Positions 56,009 to 63,870 of a stretch of 64,000 bases of DNA are shown here, piece after piece. The translations under genes and the position numbers were made by a program. How positions within the stretch are numbered: the first letter of the stretch is position 1; every line of letters starts with the position of its first letter. Origin of the DNA: Opitutus sp. GAS368 (lineage in GTDB: Bacteria; Verrucomicrobiota; Verrucomicrobiia; Opitutales; Opitutaceae); contig CAMDOF010000014.1 of NCBI GenBank assembly GCA_945903465.1, positions 1 to 64,000 of the forward strand. Reading direction: 5' to 3'. Below the pieces are notes generated by a model. That model did no database searches and was not told the DNA's origin. It worked only from the letters and a program-made list of their open reading frames with translations.

Positions 56009-57283
56009 TTACCGCGGTGCGGGCGGCGGCGTCGCAGGGTCGAGCAGGCTGGCGGCCGGACTCGCCACATGCGGAGCAACCGAGCACAGCCCAGCTGCTA
56101 AAATGACGGTCAGAATAAAGCAGGCAATCGAGACGTAACTGAGCATCGGTAATCCCGCTAACTGACCCTCCGGCGTGCGCGTCACGAAGAAGCCGGCGGT
56201 CAGGCACACACCGGCCGTGGCCGCCTGTTGCAGGGCAGCGTGCACGCTCATAAAGCCGCCGCGGTGGCGTGCCCCGACGGCATTCGTGATCATCGTCATC
56301 ACCGGAGAAAATCGGCCCGACATCGTAACCATAAATAACGCCATCATCAGCGACGCGAAGGTCAGTGAGGCGGGTCCCATCCGGGTGATGACGAGCACCG
56401 CGATCACGGCCCCCACCGACATGATCATGAGTAACTTCAACCGGTTCATGTGGTCACTCAGCCAGCCGATGAGCGGGGTCGTCAGCGCGGTCGTCAACCC
56501 TCCGACCATGTAAGTAATCGGCAGTTGAATTTTCTCATCGAGGCCGACGTTCGCGATGAAGGCAGGCGCGATAAAAGGGATGAGTAAGCCGCCGGCCATC
56601 ACGAGCACGGCGCCGAGTGCAAGGGCCCGCTGGTACACGTGGTCGGTGAGGATTTCGCGCATTTGCCGCAGCGGTTGATGGCGGCTGACCGCCGTCTCGA
56701 TTGGCGGCAAGACGAGGGCCGCCAGGGCGAGCGCCCCAGCGGTGCAACCGCTGAGAAGAAAGAAGGGGGCGTGCCAGCCAGATTTGCCCGCAAGCACGAG
56801 CCCGATCGGTACGCCGAGCACCGAGGCGAGTGGAAACGCGGTCATCACCAAGCTCATGGCACGGCCTCGGCGGGCCGGTGGAATAATATCGCCGACCATC
56901 GCGTTTACGAGGGAGCCGGTGAGACCGCCGAAGGCCCCGGCGGCAATCCGCGCCAGCAGTAATGCATGATGGCTTGGCGCCAAGGCACAGGCAAGGGTCG
57001 CCAGTCCAAAGCCCGCGTAAAGCCAGACGAGCGCCCGTTTGCGATCAAAGCGGTCGAGCACGAACCCCCCCGCCAATCCACTTACTGCGGCCGATAACCC
57101 ATACGCGGCGACGAGATGGGCAAACTGGGCCGGGCTGATTGCAAATACGCTCATCAGTTGCGCCCCCAGCGGCATGATAATCATGAAATCAAGGATGTGC
57201 GTGAACTGCAGCGCTCCCAATGTGAGAAGCGTGGCGCGTTCCCGCCTGGGGGAGAGCGCATGATGGTGTCCACGGTGCGGCAT
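56009..57283 (-). CDS. MFS (DHA1-type) transporter
   Basis: A 424-residue proton-driven transporter with about 12 membrane helices. The cytoplasmic loop GGFVLDRFDRKRALVW after helix 2 and the equivalent central WLSDHMNRLKLLM loop are the paired MFS motifs. The overall look is AraJ/YdhP-like efflux (sugar or drug export). Hydrophilic His-rich N- (MPHRGHHHALS) and Pro-rich C-terminal ends. It follows the LysR gene by 40 bp, so the regulator may control it. Substrate unknown. Confidence 0.88.
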   Translation of the reverse strand: MPHRGHHHALSPRRERATLLTLGALQFTHILDFMIIMPLGAQLMSVFAISPAQFAHLVAAYGLSAAVSGLAGGFVLDRFDRKRALVWLYAGFGLATLACALAPSHHALLLARIAAGAFGGLTGSLVNAMVGDIIPPARRGRAMSLVMTAFPLASVLGVPIGLVLAGKSGWHAPFFLLSGCTAGALALAALVLPPIETAVSRHQPLRQMREILTDHVYQRALALGAVLVMAGGLLIPFIAPAFIANVGLDEKIQLPITYMVGGLTTALTTPLIGWLSDHMNRLKLLMIMSVGAVIAVLVITRMGPASLTFASLMMALFMVTMSGRFSPVMTMITNAVGARHRGGFMSVHAALQQAATAGVCLTAGFFVTRTPEGQLAGLPMLSYVSIACFILTVILAAGLCSVAPHVASPAASLLDPATPPPAPR

Positions 57284-57323
57284 AAAACCACGACCGTTGG
57301 CTTTTTTAGGGAAAGCGCAACCG

Positions 57324-58235
57324 TCAGCGGGTAGCGTGGGTCATTAACTCTTCCCGCGTGCGGACATGCTCGCGCAGAACGGAGATAAATTGCTCAGCCC
57401 CTCGGCTTTGGTAGCGCTGCAGGTGCCGAATGATCGCGAGTTCTCGGGTAGGTGCGGTTCCACTCAGCCGGAGATAAGTCAGCGTCTCGCGGTCCGCGGG
57501 CAACCGGGCGAGTTGGGGTAAAATCGAAATGCCCAGCCCTGCCGCCACCCAAAGTTTGAGCGTCGCGATCTGCGCACAATGAAAACCAATCCGCGGTTGC
57601 AACTTTTGGTCGCCAAAGAAGCTCCGAATTTGCGTCGCGAGCGCGCTGGCGTCCCCCAACGATGCGAAGCTTTCCCCAGCGACGTCGTTCAGATTAATTT
57701 CCGCGCGGGCCGCAATCGGATGGTCTTTCCCCACCACTAACAACAGCGGTTCCGTCATCAGCGGCTCAACGGAAATCCGATGCTCCTTCACGGGCAATGG
57801 GACAATCGCAAGGTCGAGGTCGCCTTCGACGACGCCGCGCACGAGGTTCGCGCGGAAATCTTCCCGCGCATCAATCAGCAAATTCGGATGCGTGGTGTGC
57901 AGTTCCGCAATCAAAGGTGTCAAAAGGTACGGCATGACGGTCTGCACCGCGCCAACCGTGATTCGCCTCCCCAAATTAGGGTGATCGCCGAGCTCCTTGG
58001 CTGCGTTTTCGACTTCGAAAAGGATCCTCCGCGCTCGCTCCCGAAAGGCGACGCCGGCCTCCGTTAAAACGGCCTTGCGGCCCAGCCGATGAAAAAGCTT
58101 ATGACCAACCTCATTTTCCAAATTCAAAATCTGTTGACTTAAAGAGGGTTGGGATACGTTAGAACGTTCCGCCGCCCGTGTAAAATTTCCAGTCTCGGCC
58201 ACCGCCGCAAAGTACCGCAGTTGGGTTAATTCCAT
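57324..58235 (-). CDS. OxyR-like LysR regulator without redox cysteines
   Basis: A 303-residue LysR-type transcription factor: N-terminal winged HTH (about 1-60, with FTRAAERSNVSQPSLSQQI), then an effector domain. Overall it most resembles OxyR. OxyR senses peroxide with two cysteines (E. coli C199 and C208); here the matching stretch reads GDASALATQIRSFFGD, with neither. The only Cys in the protein is in GFHCAQIAT, at a position occupied by an Arg-rich strand in E. coli OxyR. It is therefore probably a ligand-responsive or constitutive relative. An OxyR-type operator overlaps its own start codon, pointing to autoregulation. Operonic with the MFS gene. Confidence 0.85.
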   Translation of the reverse strand: MELTQLRYFAAVAETGNFTRAAERSNVSQPSLSQQILNLENEVGHKLFHRLGRKAVLTEAGVAFRERARRILFEVENAAKELGDHPNLGRRITVGAVQTVMPYLLTPLIAELHTTHPNLLIDAREDFRANLVRGVVEGDLDLAIVPLPVKEHRISVEPLMTEPLLLVVGKDHPIAARAEINLNDVAGESFASLGDASALATQIRSFFGDQKLQPRIGFHCAQIATLKLWVAAGLGISILPQLARLPADRETLTYLRLSGTAPTRELAIIRHLQRYQSRGAEQFISVLREHVRTREELMTHATR

Positions 58236-58270
58236 AGTTTAAAACTATCAAATAGATAGGAAGGTTCGAT
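58234..58270. promoter_or_regulatory. OxyR-type operator, ATAG-N7-CTAT repeated
   Basis: Four elements with exact 7-base spacing: ATAG (58234), CTAT (58245), ATAG (58256) and CGAT (58267). This matches the known OxyR consensus ATAG-N7-CTAT-N7-ATAG-N7-CTAT at 15 of 16 defined positions; the last block has one substitution. The first half is a perfect palindrome around a central A. The site overlaps the LysR start codon and lies roughly -71 to -35 relative to a start site predicted for the divergent small gene (about 58305), a placement suited to activation there and repression of the regulator. Confidence 0.8.
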
Positions 58271-58298
58271 TTCAACTATCATAATTTTGAGGTATACT
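58271..58298 (+). promoter_or_regulatory. Candidate promoter of small membrane-protein gene
   Basis: TTCAAC (58271-58276), 16-base spacer, TATACT (58293-58298). The -10 is good; the -35 is poor, as expected for an activator-dependent promoter. It follows the OxyR-type operator directly. Confidence 0.5.
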
Positions 58299-58324
58299 GC
58301 GTCTCGTTGAATCAAGTCGATTCG

Positions 58325-58534
58325 ATGAAAAGCTATAAATCTATGAATAAGTATAATCGTTCAGTGTTTCTCGCGGTCCTTGGCCTCCTCATTGCGGGTG
58401 CGGCGATCGCCCTTTCTTTCCGTGCCTCCGTTAATGCCGAGTCCTTGATTGGCTACGTCAGCGTGTTCGCCATGCTTTGCGTCGCCGCTTTGGAATATCG
58501 GATTACTTGGAAGCGGCTCTTGGGCCGGGGTTAA
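58325..58534 (+). CDS. Small two-helix membrane protein
   Basis: About 69 residues from the ATG at 58325. A TTG at 58307 and another ATG at 58343 are alternative starts. Two hydrophobic helices (about 14-32 and 39-57 of the 69-residue form) separated by a short FRASVNAE loop, with a basic C-terminal end (ITWKRLLGRG). I do not recognise a family. It stands alone between a divergent LysR gene with a shared operator and a strong terminator, so it is a single-gene unit probably controlled by that regulator. Confidence 0.7.
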   Translation: MKSYKSMNKYNRSVFLAVLGLLIAGAAIALSFRASVNAESLIGYVSVFAMLCVAALEYRITWKRLLGRG

Positions 58535-58560
58535 ATCCCTCCTCGAGGTTAGAACCAACC

Positions 58561-58594
58561 GGGGCCCGGATTAATTTCCGGGCCCCTTTTTTTT
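58561..58594 (+). terminator. Intrinsic terminator of small membrane-protein gene
   Basis: GGGGCCCGGA and TCCGGGCCCC form a perfect 10-bp GC-rich stem with a 6-base loop, followed by eight T residues. It ends the transcript of the small gene, 27 bp after its stop codon. Confidence 0.95.
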
Positions 58595-59185
58595 AAGTTC
58601 AGCTGAGAGGATAGGGCCGCCGACCGGGGCGGGCAGTTTCGATTCGCCAATTTTTGGGCGCCTGAGCGAGCCGAACGCCGAAATCAGGCGGAGAAACGCC
58701 GGCGATACGTCGGGTCGGCGCCAACGGGGGCCCGCGTCGATGGTAGGGGGTTTTAAGTCGGAGTCGGTCCGCGTGAGCGGTAGCGCCAGGGCTTTCGCGC
58801 AGCCCCCGCGATCACCTCGGCTCAACCCAGACGACTCGTGCGGGCCTACAAAAAAAACCGCCGCGCGGTGTTCCCGCCGTGTGCCCGGCGCCCACCGTTG
58901 CGAACCCCGCGGTCGCTTACCTTCACCGTTTGCTGCTGTCGTCGGCCGCTGCCGTGTCCGCGACCATGGGCACCGTCACCGGCGCGGCGGGCTTAATTTA
59001 GCTCGCGTTAAGCCGATAGAAAGCAGCGCCATCAGGCGGATAAGGGCCCCGGACAGCCTGGACCGTGATGGTGTTCGCGGTGCAGGCGCCGACCGCCGTG
59101 CCCAAGGCAAAGTTCGCCTCCGGCACTCGCGTGATCGGTTGGTGATATCAACCCGATGACCTCGCGGTCGTCGGCCGGGCCGTTC
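58595..59185. other. Region after tatA, no gene; possible RNA
   Basis: 591 bp between the terminator and the TatA stop codon. No frame is convincing. A minus-strand terminator lies at 58850-58869, more than 300 bp after the tatA stop, so the tatA transcript may carry a long 3' tail, or a separate small RNA or short ORF (with codons reading like ANFALGTAVGACTANT, minus strand near 59100) may exist there. Nothing is certain. Confidence 0.35.
58850..58869 (-). terminator. Intrinsic terminator, minus strand
   Basis: On the minus strand ACCGC-GCG-GCGGT forms a 5-bp stem followed by eight T residues (A tract at 58850-58857 on the plus strand). The stem is short but GC-rich. It would end transcripts coming from tatA. 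Confidence 0.65.
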
Positions 59186-59788
59186 TCAAGTTTGCTCGGG
59201 CCGCGTCGCGGTCTGAGGCGGAGTCGTGGGAACGACGATCGGGGCCAGCGCAGCGGGTTCCGGGGCGATGGTCTCGGAGGAAGGTGCGGGGGCGGCCAAG
59301 CTGGCGTCGGTCGTGATCCCATGTTCGGTTGGCGCAGAAGCCGGCTCGGCGGCGAGGGTGGGTTGCTCGGCGGGCGTTGGGTCACCTGAGGGGGTCACGC
59401 CCGCGGTGGTCGCATCGGTGCTCGGAGTTTCCGGCTTAATCTCCGGATGTTGCGAATGGTAGTCGTGATCGTAATCGTGGTGGTACTCATCCGGATGGTG
59501 GGTAGCGGCATCGGGACCCGCGGCGTCAGTTGGGTTAGGGGCGGTGCTGGCGGCGGCGGTGAGTTGCGGCGTCGTGTGCTTGCGCTCGTCCTCATCGAGG
59601 GCTCGCTTGAATTCCTCCTCTACTCCCGCGGCGGCTTTTTTGAATTCACGAATGGACTTGCCCAGTCCGCGGGCGAACGGGGGTAGTTTATCGCCGCCGA
59701 AAAGCACGAGAATGAGCACGAAAATCAGCATCATTTCCGGAGCGCCGACCCCGTCGATGAAGGCAAGTGAAGCGAAAGTCGTATCCAT
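59186..59788 (-). CDS. tatA: Twin-arginine translocase subunit TatA/E with extended tail
   Basis: A 200-residue TatA-type protein that builds the pore of the twin-arginine export system. The membrane helix (about 17-32, PEMMLIFVLILVLFGGDKLP) and the FGGDKLPPFARGLGKSIREF amphipathic hinge are classical. The remaining 130 residues are an unusual tail: a His/Asp-rich stretch (HHPDEYHHDYDHDYHS, about 96-111) that looks metal-binding, then Pro/Ala/Thr-rich low complexity. Typical TatA is 60-100 residues. TatB/TatC are not adjacent. The exported dioxygenase-like protein at 20600 carries a Tat signal. Confidence 0.92.
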   Translation of the reverse strand: MDTTFASLAFIDGVGAPEMMLIFVLILVLFGGDKLPPFARGLGKSIREFKKAAAGVEEEFKRALDEDERKHTTPQLTAAASTAPNPTDAAGPDAATHHPDEYHHDYDHDYHSQHPEIKPETPSTDATTAGVTPSGDPTPAEQPTLAAEPASAPTEHGITTDASLAAPAPSSETIAPEPAALAPIVVPTTPPQTATRPEQT

Positions 59789-59840
59789 AAAATTGAAGAT
59801 GAATAATTTCAGGAAAAAAAGGGAGTGCTAAATGGCCGGG

Positions 59841-60761
59841 TTATTGAACCTTGATACTCACGGTGAAACGCTGGGTTTCGCCGGGCGCCACGTGATGGAG
59901 GCCGATTTTGTGTTCGGGCGCATTGGGCGGGCCCATCCAAGGTTCGACGCAGTAAAACGGTGAATCTGGCGCCAGCGTCCACGTTACAAACGTGGCGTTG
60001 GCGTGAGGAATTTTCTCTGTGCCCAGCTGAATGATAATATCTCCGGTTCGGTCTTTTTCTCCAAACCTGACTTCGGAGTCGCGCAGTCCCATGTGGAGCG
60101 CGTCAATCAGCGCGGGGTTGGCCAGATTTTCGTCCGTCTGTAAGGTCGGTCCGGCGATGAGCGCTCCAGTGGAATCCTGGCGCAGTCGTTTGTTGGCGGG
60201 AATCCGAATAAGATAGTCGCCTCGGGTGGTGCCCTCTACCCACGGCACGGTGAAATAAAAGTGATGGCCGGCGGACCACGGCAGTGGTTCGCGGCCGAGA
60301 TTGGTGAGGGCGAGTTCGCACATTAGCCCGGTGGCCTCGAATCGATAAGTGACGGTAAACTCGTATTGGTACGGGTAGCACTGGCGGGCTTCATCGTTGG
60401 GGACAAAGACGGCGACAAAGCCGCGGGCATCGAGGCGGGTGACTTTGAACTCGCCTTGGCGGGCGAGGCCATGCATCGGCATGGCGCGGCGGACATCATC
60501 GTCGGCTCGCCAGTAGTGAATATCGCCGCGATCGAAGACCCGCGCATTGAAGGGAAATAGAATCGGGTTGCCGCCGCGGACCTTGGCGAAGTCGTCAAAG
60601 TTGGCGTCTTCCGGCCAGTACAAAATATCACGAACGGAGCCGTCGCCGAGGGTGAGGTTCCAGTTCATGAGTCGCGCGCCCAGTTCGGGCAAGGCGAGAA
60701 AAGTGGAACGACCCACGTGCCAGCGGGTGAGTTGATGGCCTTGGTAGGTGACCTTTTCCAT
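59841..60761 (-). CDS. Aldose 1-epimerase-family protein
   Basis: A 306-residue galactose-mutarotase-type protein, which interconverts alpha and beta anomers of sugars. Family features: GGNPILFPFNARV near the start, a PMHGLAR His motif, WSAGHHFYFTVPW with the catalytic His, and the acid in YCVEPWMGPPNAP. All expected residues appear. No signal peptide. Divergent from the NfeD-type protease gene by 138 bp, no evident functional link to it. Precise sugar unknown. Confidence 0.9.
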   Translation of the reverse strand: MEKVTYQGHQLTRWHVGRSTFLALPELGARLMNWNLTLGDGSVRDILYWPEDANFDDFAKVRGGNPILFPFNARVFDRGDIHYWRADDDVRRAMPMHGLARQGEFKVTRLDARGFVAVFVPNDEARQCYPYQYEFTVTYRFEATGLMCELALTNLGREPLPWSAGHHFYFTVPWVEGTTRGDYLIRIPANKRLRQDSTGALIAGPTLQTDENLANPALIDALHMGLRDSEVRFGEKDRTGDIIIQLGTEKIPHANATFVTWTLAPDSPFYCVEPWMGPPNAPEHKIGLHHVAPGETQRFTVSIKVQ

Positions 60762-60899
60762 AGGGTGCGGGGCTGCGTTTAACGCGGAGGCGCGGTGGTG
60801 CGCAAAGTTATTATTTCAAAAGGTGCGCGCGTTTTTTTTGCTGGAGGCAGTGTGACGCGAGCTTGCTTGGGCGTTTTTTTTGCGCAAGGTTTCGACGGA

Positions 60900-62369
60900 A
60901 TGTTTGAAGGGTGTTCATCATCGTTGGTTGGACGGGTCCTGTTCGCGTCTCGGCTGATGGCAGTCGGTCTTGCGGTGCAGGCGCTCGTGGGCGCAGCGGT
61001 CGACGCCTCGCGCGGCGCCGTGGTGGAGGGGGCGCGGAAGCAACGCGTCCTCGTGGTACCGGTCCGTGAGCAGGTCGACGGTCCGTTGCTTTTTATAATC
61101 CGGCGTGGGCTGAAAGAGGCGATTGAGGAAAAGGCCGATGTAGTGATTCTGGATATGAAAACACCCGGCGGTGCGCTTGATGTGACGTTCGAGATCATGG
61201 AAGCGCTCGGTAAGTTTCCGGGGACGACGATTACGTTTGTAAATGATCAGGCGCTCTCGGCTGGGGCGTTTATCGCGGCCGCCACGGAGGAAATTTGGTT
61301 TTCTCCTCGGGGCAAGATTGGGGCCGCCGCGCCGGTGGGCGCGACGGGGCAGGAGATCGATAAATCGATGCGGCAAAAAGTGGTGAGTTATTTGCGGGCG
61401 GAGGTGCGGTCGCTCTCGGAAGGCAAAGGGTTTCGCGGGCAGGTGGTTTCGGCGATGATCGACGAGGACTACATCTTGAAGATCGGTGAAGACGTTTTGA
61501 AACCCAAGGGTGAGTTGTTGACGTTGACGGCAAGTGAGGCGCTCAAGGCTTATGGTGAGCCGCCGCAAGCGCTGCTGGGCGCGGGCATGGCGGCGAGCGT
61601 GACGGATTTGTTGACGCAAAAATTTGGGGCCGATCAGTTTTCGGTGAAAGTGTTGACGGTGACCTGGTCGGAACGACTTGCCGTGATGATGCACGCGGTG
61701 GCGCCAATTCTGATGGGACTGGGTTTGTTGGCTTTGTACATCGAGTTTAAAACGCCGGGGTTCGGGATTTTCGGGATCGTGGGAATTGCGCTTTTGGCGG
61801 TGGTTTTTCTGAGTAATTTTGTGGCGGGGCTCTCGGGTCATGAGCCGATGATGGTCTTTGGGCTGGGCCTTTTGCTGGTCTTGTTGGAATTGGTTTTCTT
61901 GCCGGGATTTGTGGTTTTTGCCTTGGGTGGCCTGACGCTGATGGCGGGTTCGTTGGTGTGGTCGATGGCGGATATTTGGCCGAACCGGCCGATCGTTTTT
62001 AATGATGCGTTATTGTTTGGGCCGGTGCGGGATCTTGCCTTAGGGGTCGTGGTTGCGGTGGTGGTGGCACTCGCGTTTGCGCGTTTTATTCCGAAGGGCT
62101 GGTTTTTTACGCGGTTAGCGATCGGTGAAGTTTTGGCGGGTCCGGGGCAGCCGCTGGCGATGGCGATGGAGGTTGACGGGCTGGTCGGGCATATGGCGGT
62201 AGCGGTGACGGGGCTCTTTCCGAGTGGACAAGTGGAGGTGGCGGGGCGGCGGTATGACGCGCGACTCGAAGTGGGATCGGCGGTCGTGGGAGCGCGGGTC
62301 GTGATTCGCCGCAAGACGGATTTTGGGCTGGTGGTGGAGTGCGTGGCGGTGGAGAATCCTCGTGGATGA
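60900..62369 (+). CDS. NfeD-type membrane serine protease
   Basis: A protein of about 490 residues with a ClpP-like N-terminal protease (NfeD1b type). The start at 60900 gives a short n-region before the first hydrophobic segment; the 60795 start would add about 35 residues. Catalytic pattern: VVILDMKTPGGALDVTFEIM, followed by the Ser in ALSAGAFIAAA. About four membrane helices follow (about 250-400), and a C-terminal OB-fold (the GLFPSGQVEVAGRRYDARLE stretch) ends the chain. These proteases are linked to stomatin/flotillin complexes in membranes. Overlaps the next gene by four bases. Confidence 0.9.
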   Translation: MFEGCSSSLVGRVLFASRLMAVGLAVQALVGAAVDASRGAVVEGARKQRVLVVPVREQVDGPLLFIIRRGLKEAIEEKADVVILDMKTPGGALDVTFEIMEALGKFPGTTITFVNDQALSAGAFIAAATEEIWFSPRGKIGAAAPVGATGQEIDKSMRQKVVSYLRAEVRSLSEGKGFRGQVVSAMIDEDYILKIGEDVLKPKGELLTLTASEALKAYGEPPQALLGAGMAASVTDLLTQKFGADQFSVKVLTVTWSERLAVMMHAVAPILMGLGLLALYIEFKTPGFGIFGIVGIALLAVVFLSNFVAGLSGHEPMMVFGLGLLLVLLELVFLPGFVVFALGGLTLMAGSLVWSMADIWPNRPIVFNDALLFGPVRDLALGVVVAVVVALAFARFIPKGWFFTRLAIGEVLAGPGQPLAMAMEVDGLVGHMAVAVTGLFPSGQVEVAGRRYDARLEVGSAVVGARVVIRRKTDFGLVVECVAVENPRG

Positions 62370-62848
62370 GCTTGGTCCTATTATTTTTTGCGGTGGGCAT
62401 TCTTCTCGTGGGCGTTGATGTGTTCGTGCCGGGATCGCTCCTGGGTGTTTTAGGGGGGATGGCATGGGTGGCGGGCGTGGCGGTGGCGTTCAGTCGTTTC
62501 GGAGTGAACGCGGGGGCCTACGCTTCCGGGGTGGCGTTGGTATTGGGCGGCGTCGCGCTCTACCTTGAGCTTGAGTGGTTGCCGAAGAGCCGGCTGGCGC
62601 GGAAGTTTTCCTGGAAGTCTTGGAGTGGGGGCCAAAGCCAGCCAGCGATTGCCGCTCGGACCGTGGTCGGCCAGCGCGCGGTCGCGATCACGCCACTGGC
62701 ACCAACCGGGGTGGTGGCGCTGGGTGACCGGCGCTATGAGGCGTTTGCCCGCAGTGGCCATGTCGCCGCGGGTGCCGCAGTCGACATCATCGACTTGGAT
62801 AATTTTCGTTTAATTGTCGTTCAATCCTCAACTATCTCAACCACATGA
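62366..62848 (+). CDS. Short NfeD-domain membrane protein
   Basis: A 160-residue companion with the N-terminal hydrophobic helices (about 1-70) and a C-terminal OB-fold NfeD domain ([20 protein letters not shown] and YEAFARSG). It lacks the protease part. Start chosen at 62366, where ATGA overlaps the protease stop. Short NfeD proteins act as partners of flotillin-like proteins; the next gene is exactly such a protein. Confidence 0.9.
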   Translation: MSLVLLFFAVGILLVGVDVFVPGSLLGVLGGMAWVAGVAVAFSRFGVNAGAYASGVALVLGGVALYLELEWLPKSRLARKFSWKSWSGGQSQPAIAARTVVGQRAVAITPLAPTGVVALGDRRYEAFARSGHVAAGAAVDIIDLDNFRLIVVQSSTISTT

Positions 62849-63846
62849 GTCTTCCACTGATCGGTCTGATTATCGCCGGCCTAATCGCTTTAATTATTGG
62901 CGCGATTGTCTTTAGTTTGATTGGGGCGTGGGTGAAGGCGCTCTTTAACGGTGCGCCTGTGCCGATGTCGAAACTGGTCGCGTTAAAATTCGCGAGTATT
63001 CCGTATGGCCTGATTGTGGATGCGAGGATCACCGCGGTGCGTGCCGGCATCGAGGTGGACGCGGATCAAATTGCGTCGCACTATCAGGCGGGTGGTGACG
63101 TCGTGCCGACGGTGCAAGCGCTGATTGCCGCTCAGAAAGCGGGCATTGAATTGGGATGGAATCGAGCCTGCGCGATTGATCTCGCGACGAAAGGTTCGGG
63201 TAAGAGCGTGGTTGAGGCGGTGCGGACCTCGGTGGACCCGAAGGTCATTGATTGTCCGAATCCTGCGAGTGGGCGTACGACGATTGATGGTGTGGCGAAG
63301 GACGGCATTCAGGTGAAAGTGAAGGCGCGGGTGACGGTGCGAACGAATCTGGATCGTTTTGTGGGCGGAGCGAAGGAGGACACGATCATCGCGCGGGTGG
63401 GCGAAGGGATCGTATCGACGATTGGTTCGTCGGAAAGCTACAAGTCGGTTTTGGAAGCGCCGGACAGCATCTCTAAAACGGTGCTGGCGCGTGGTCTCGA
63501 TGTGGGATCGGCGTTTGAGATTTTGTCGATCGACATCGCGGACGTTGATGTGGGTGAGAATGTGGGTGCGAAATTGCAGGAAGCGCAGGCCGAGGCGAAC
63601 AAGAGTATCGCGCAGGCGCAGGCGGAGATTCGTCGCGCGGCCGCGGTAGCGGTTGAGCAGGAAATGAAAGCGCGCGTGCAGGAGATGCAGGCGAAGGTGG
63701 TGGAAGCGCAAGCGCAGGTACCGCTGGCGATGGCGGAAGCGTTTCGTTCGGGGCGTTTGGGCATTATGGATTACTACAAGATGGAAAACATTCAGTCTGA
63801 CACGCAGATGCGCTCCTCGATTGCGCACCCTGACGGGAAGAAGTAA
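62845..63846 (+). CDS. floA: Flotillin-like protein FloA
   Basis: A 333-residue flotillin-like scaffold of membrane microdomains. It opens with a hydrophobic hairpin (about 5-30) that inserts in the membrane, followed by the PHB-like domain (about 35-230, with [19 protein letters not shown]) and the coiled-coil Ala/Glu-rich tail (about 240-300) with repeated QA-type heptads ([17 protein letters not shown]). This is the YqfA/FloA subgroup. It overlaps the NfeD stop by four bases, completing a protease/NfeD/FloA operon. Confidence 0.95.
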   Translation: MSLPLIGLIIAGLIALIIGAIVFSLIGAWVKALFNGAPVPMSKLVALKFASIPYGLIVDARITAVRAGIEVDADQIASHYQAGGDVVPTVQALIAAQKAGIELGWNRACAIDLATKGSGKSVVEAVRTSVDPKVIDCPNPASGRTTIDGVAKDGIQVKVKARVTVRTNLDRFVGGAKEDTIIARVGEGIVSTIGSSESYKSVLEAPDSISKTVLARGLDVGSAFEILSIDIADVDVGENVGAKLQEAQAEANKSIAQAQAEIRRAAAVAVEQEMKARVQEMQAKVVEAQAQVPLAMAEAFRSGRLGIMDYYKMENIQSDTQMRSSIAHPDGKK

Positions 63847-63870
63847 GGCGGCGGGTTAATTTTTTGAACC

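Noticed and set aside
58263-58275. tRNA T-arm-like GGTTCGATTT
   Set aside because: No matching acceptor stem or anticodon arm around it; it is part of the regulator-gene operator region.
58740-59159. 139-codon plus-strand frame downstream of the small membrane gene
   Set aside because: It has no protein-like composition, no start context and runs across a minus-strand terminator.
60918-61841. 307-codon minus-strand open frame opposite the NfeD protease
   Set aside because: His/Arg-rich shadow; the plus-strand protease is clear.
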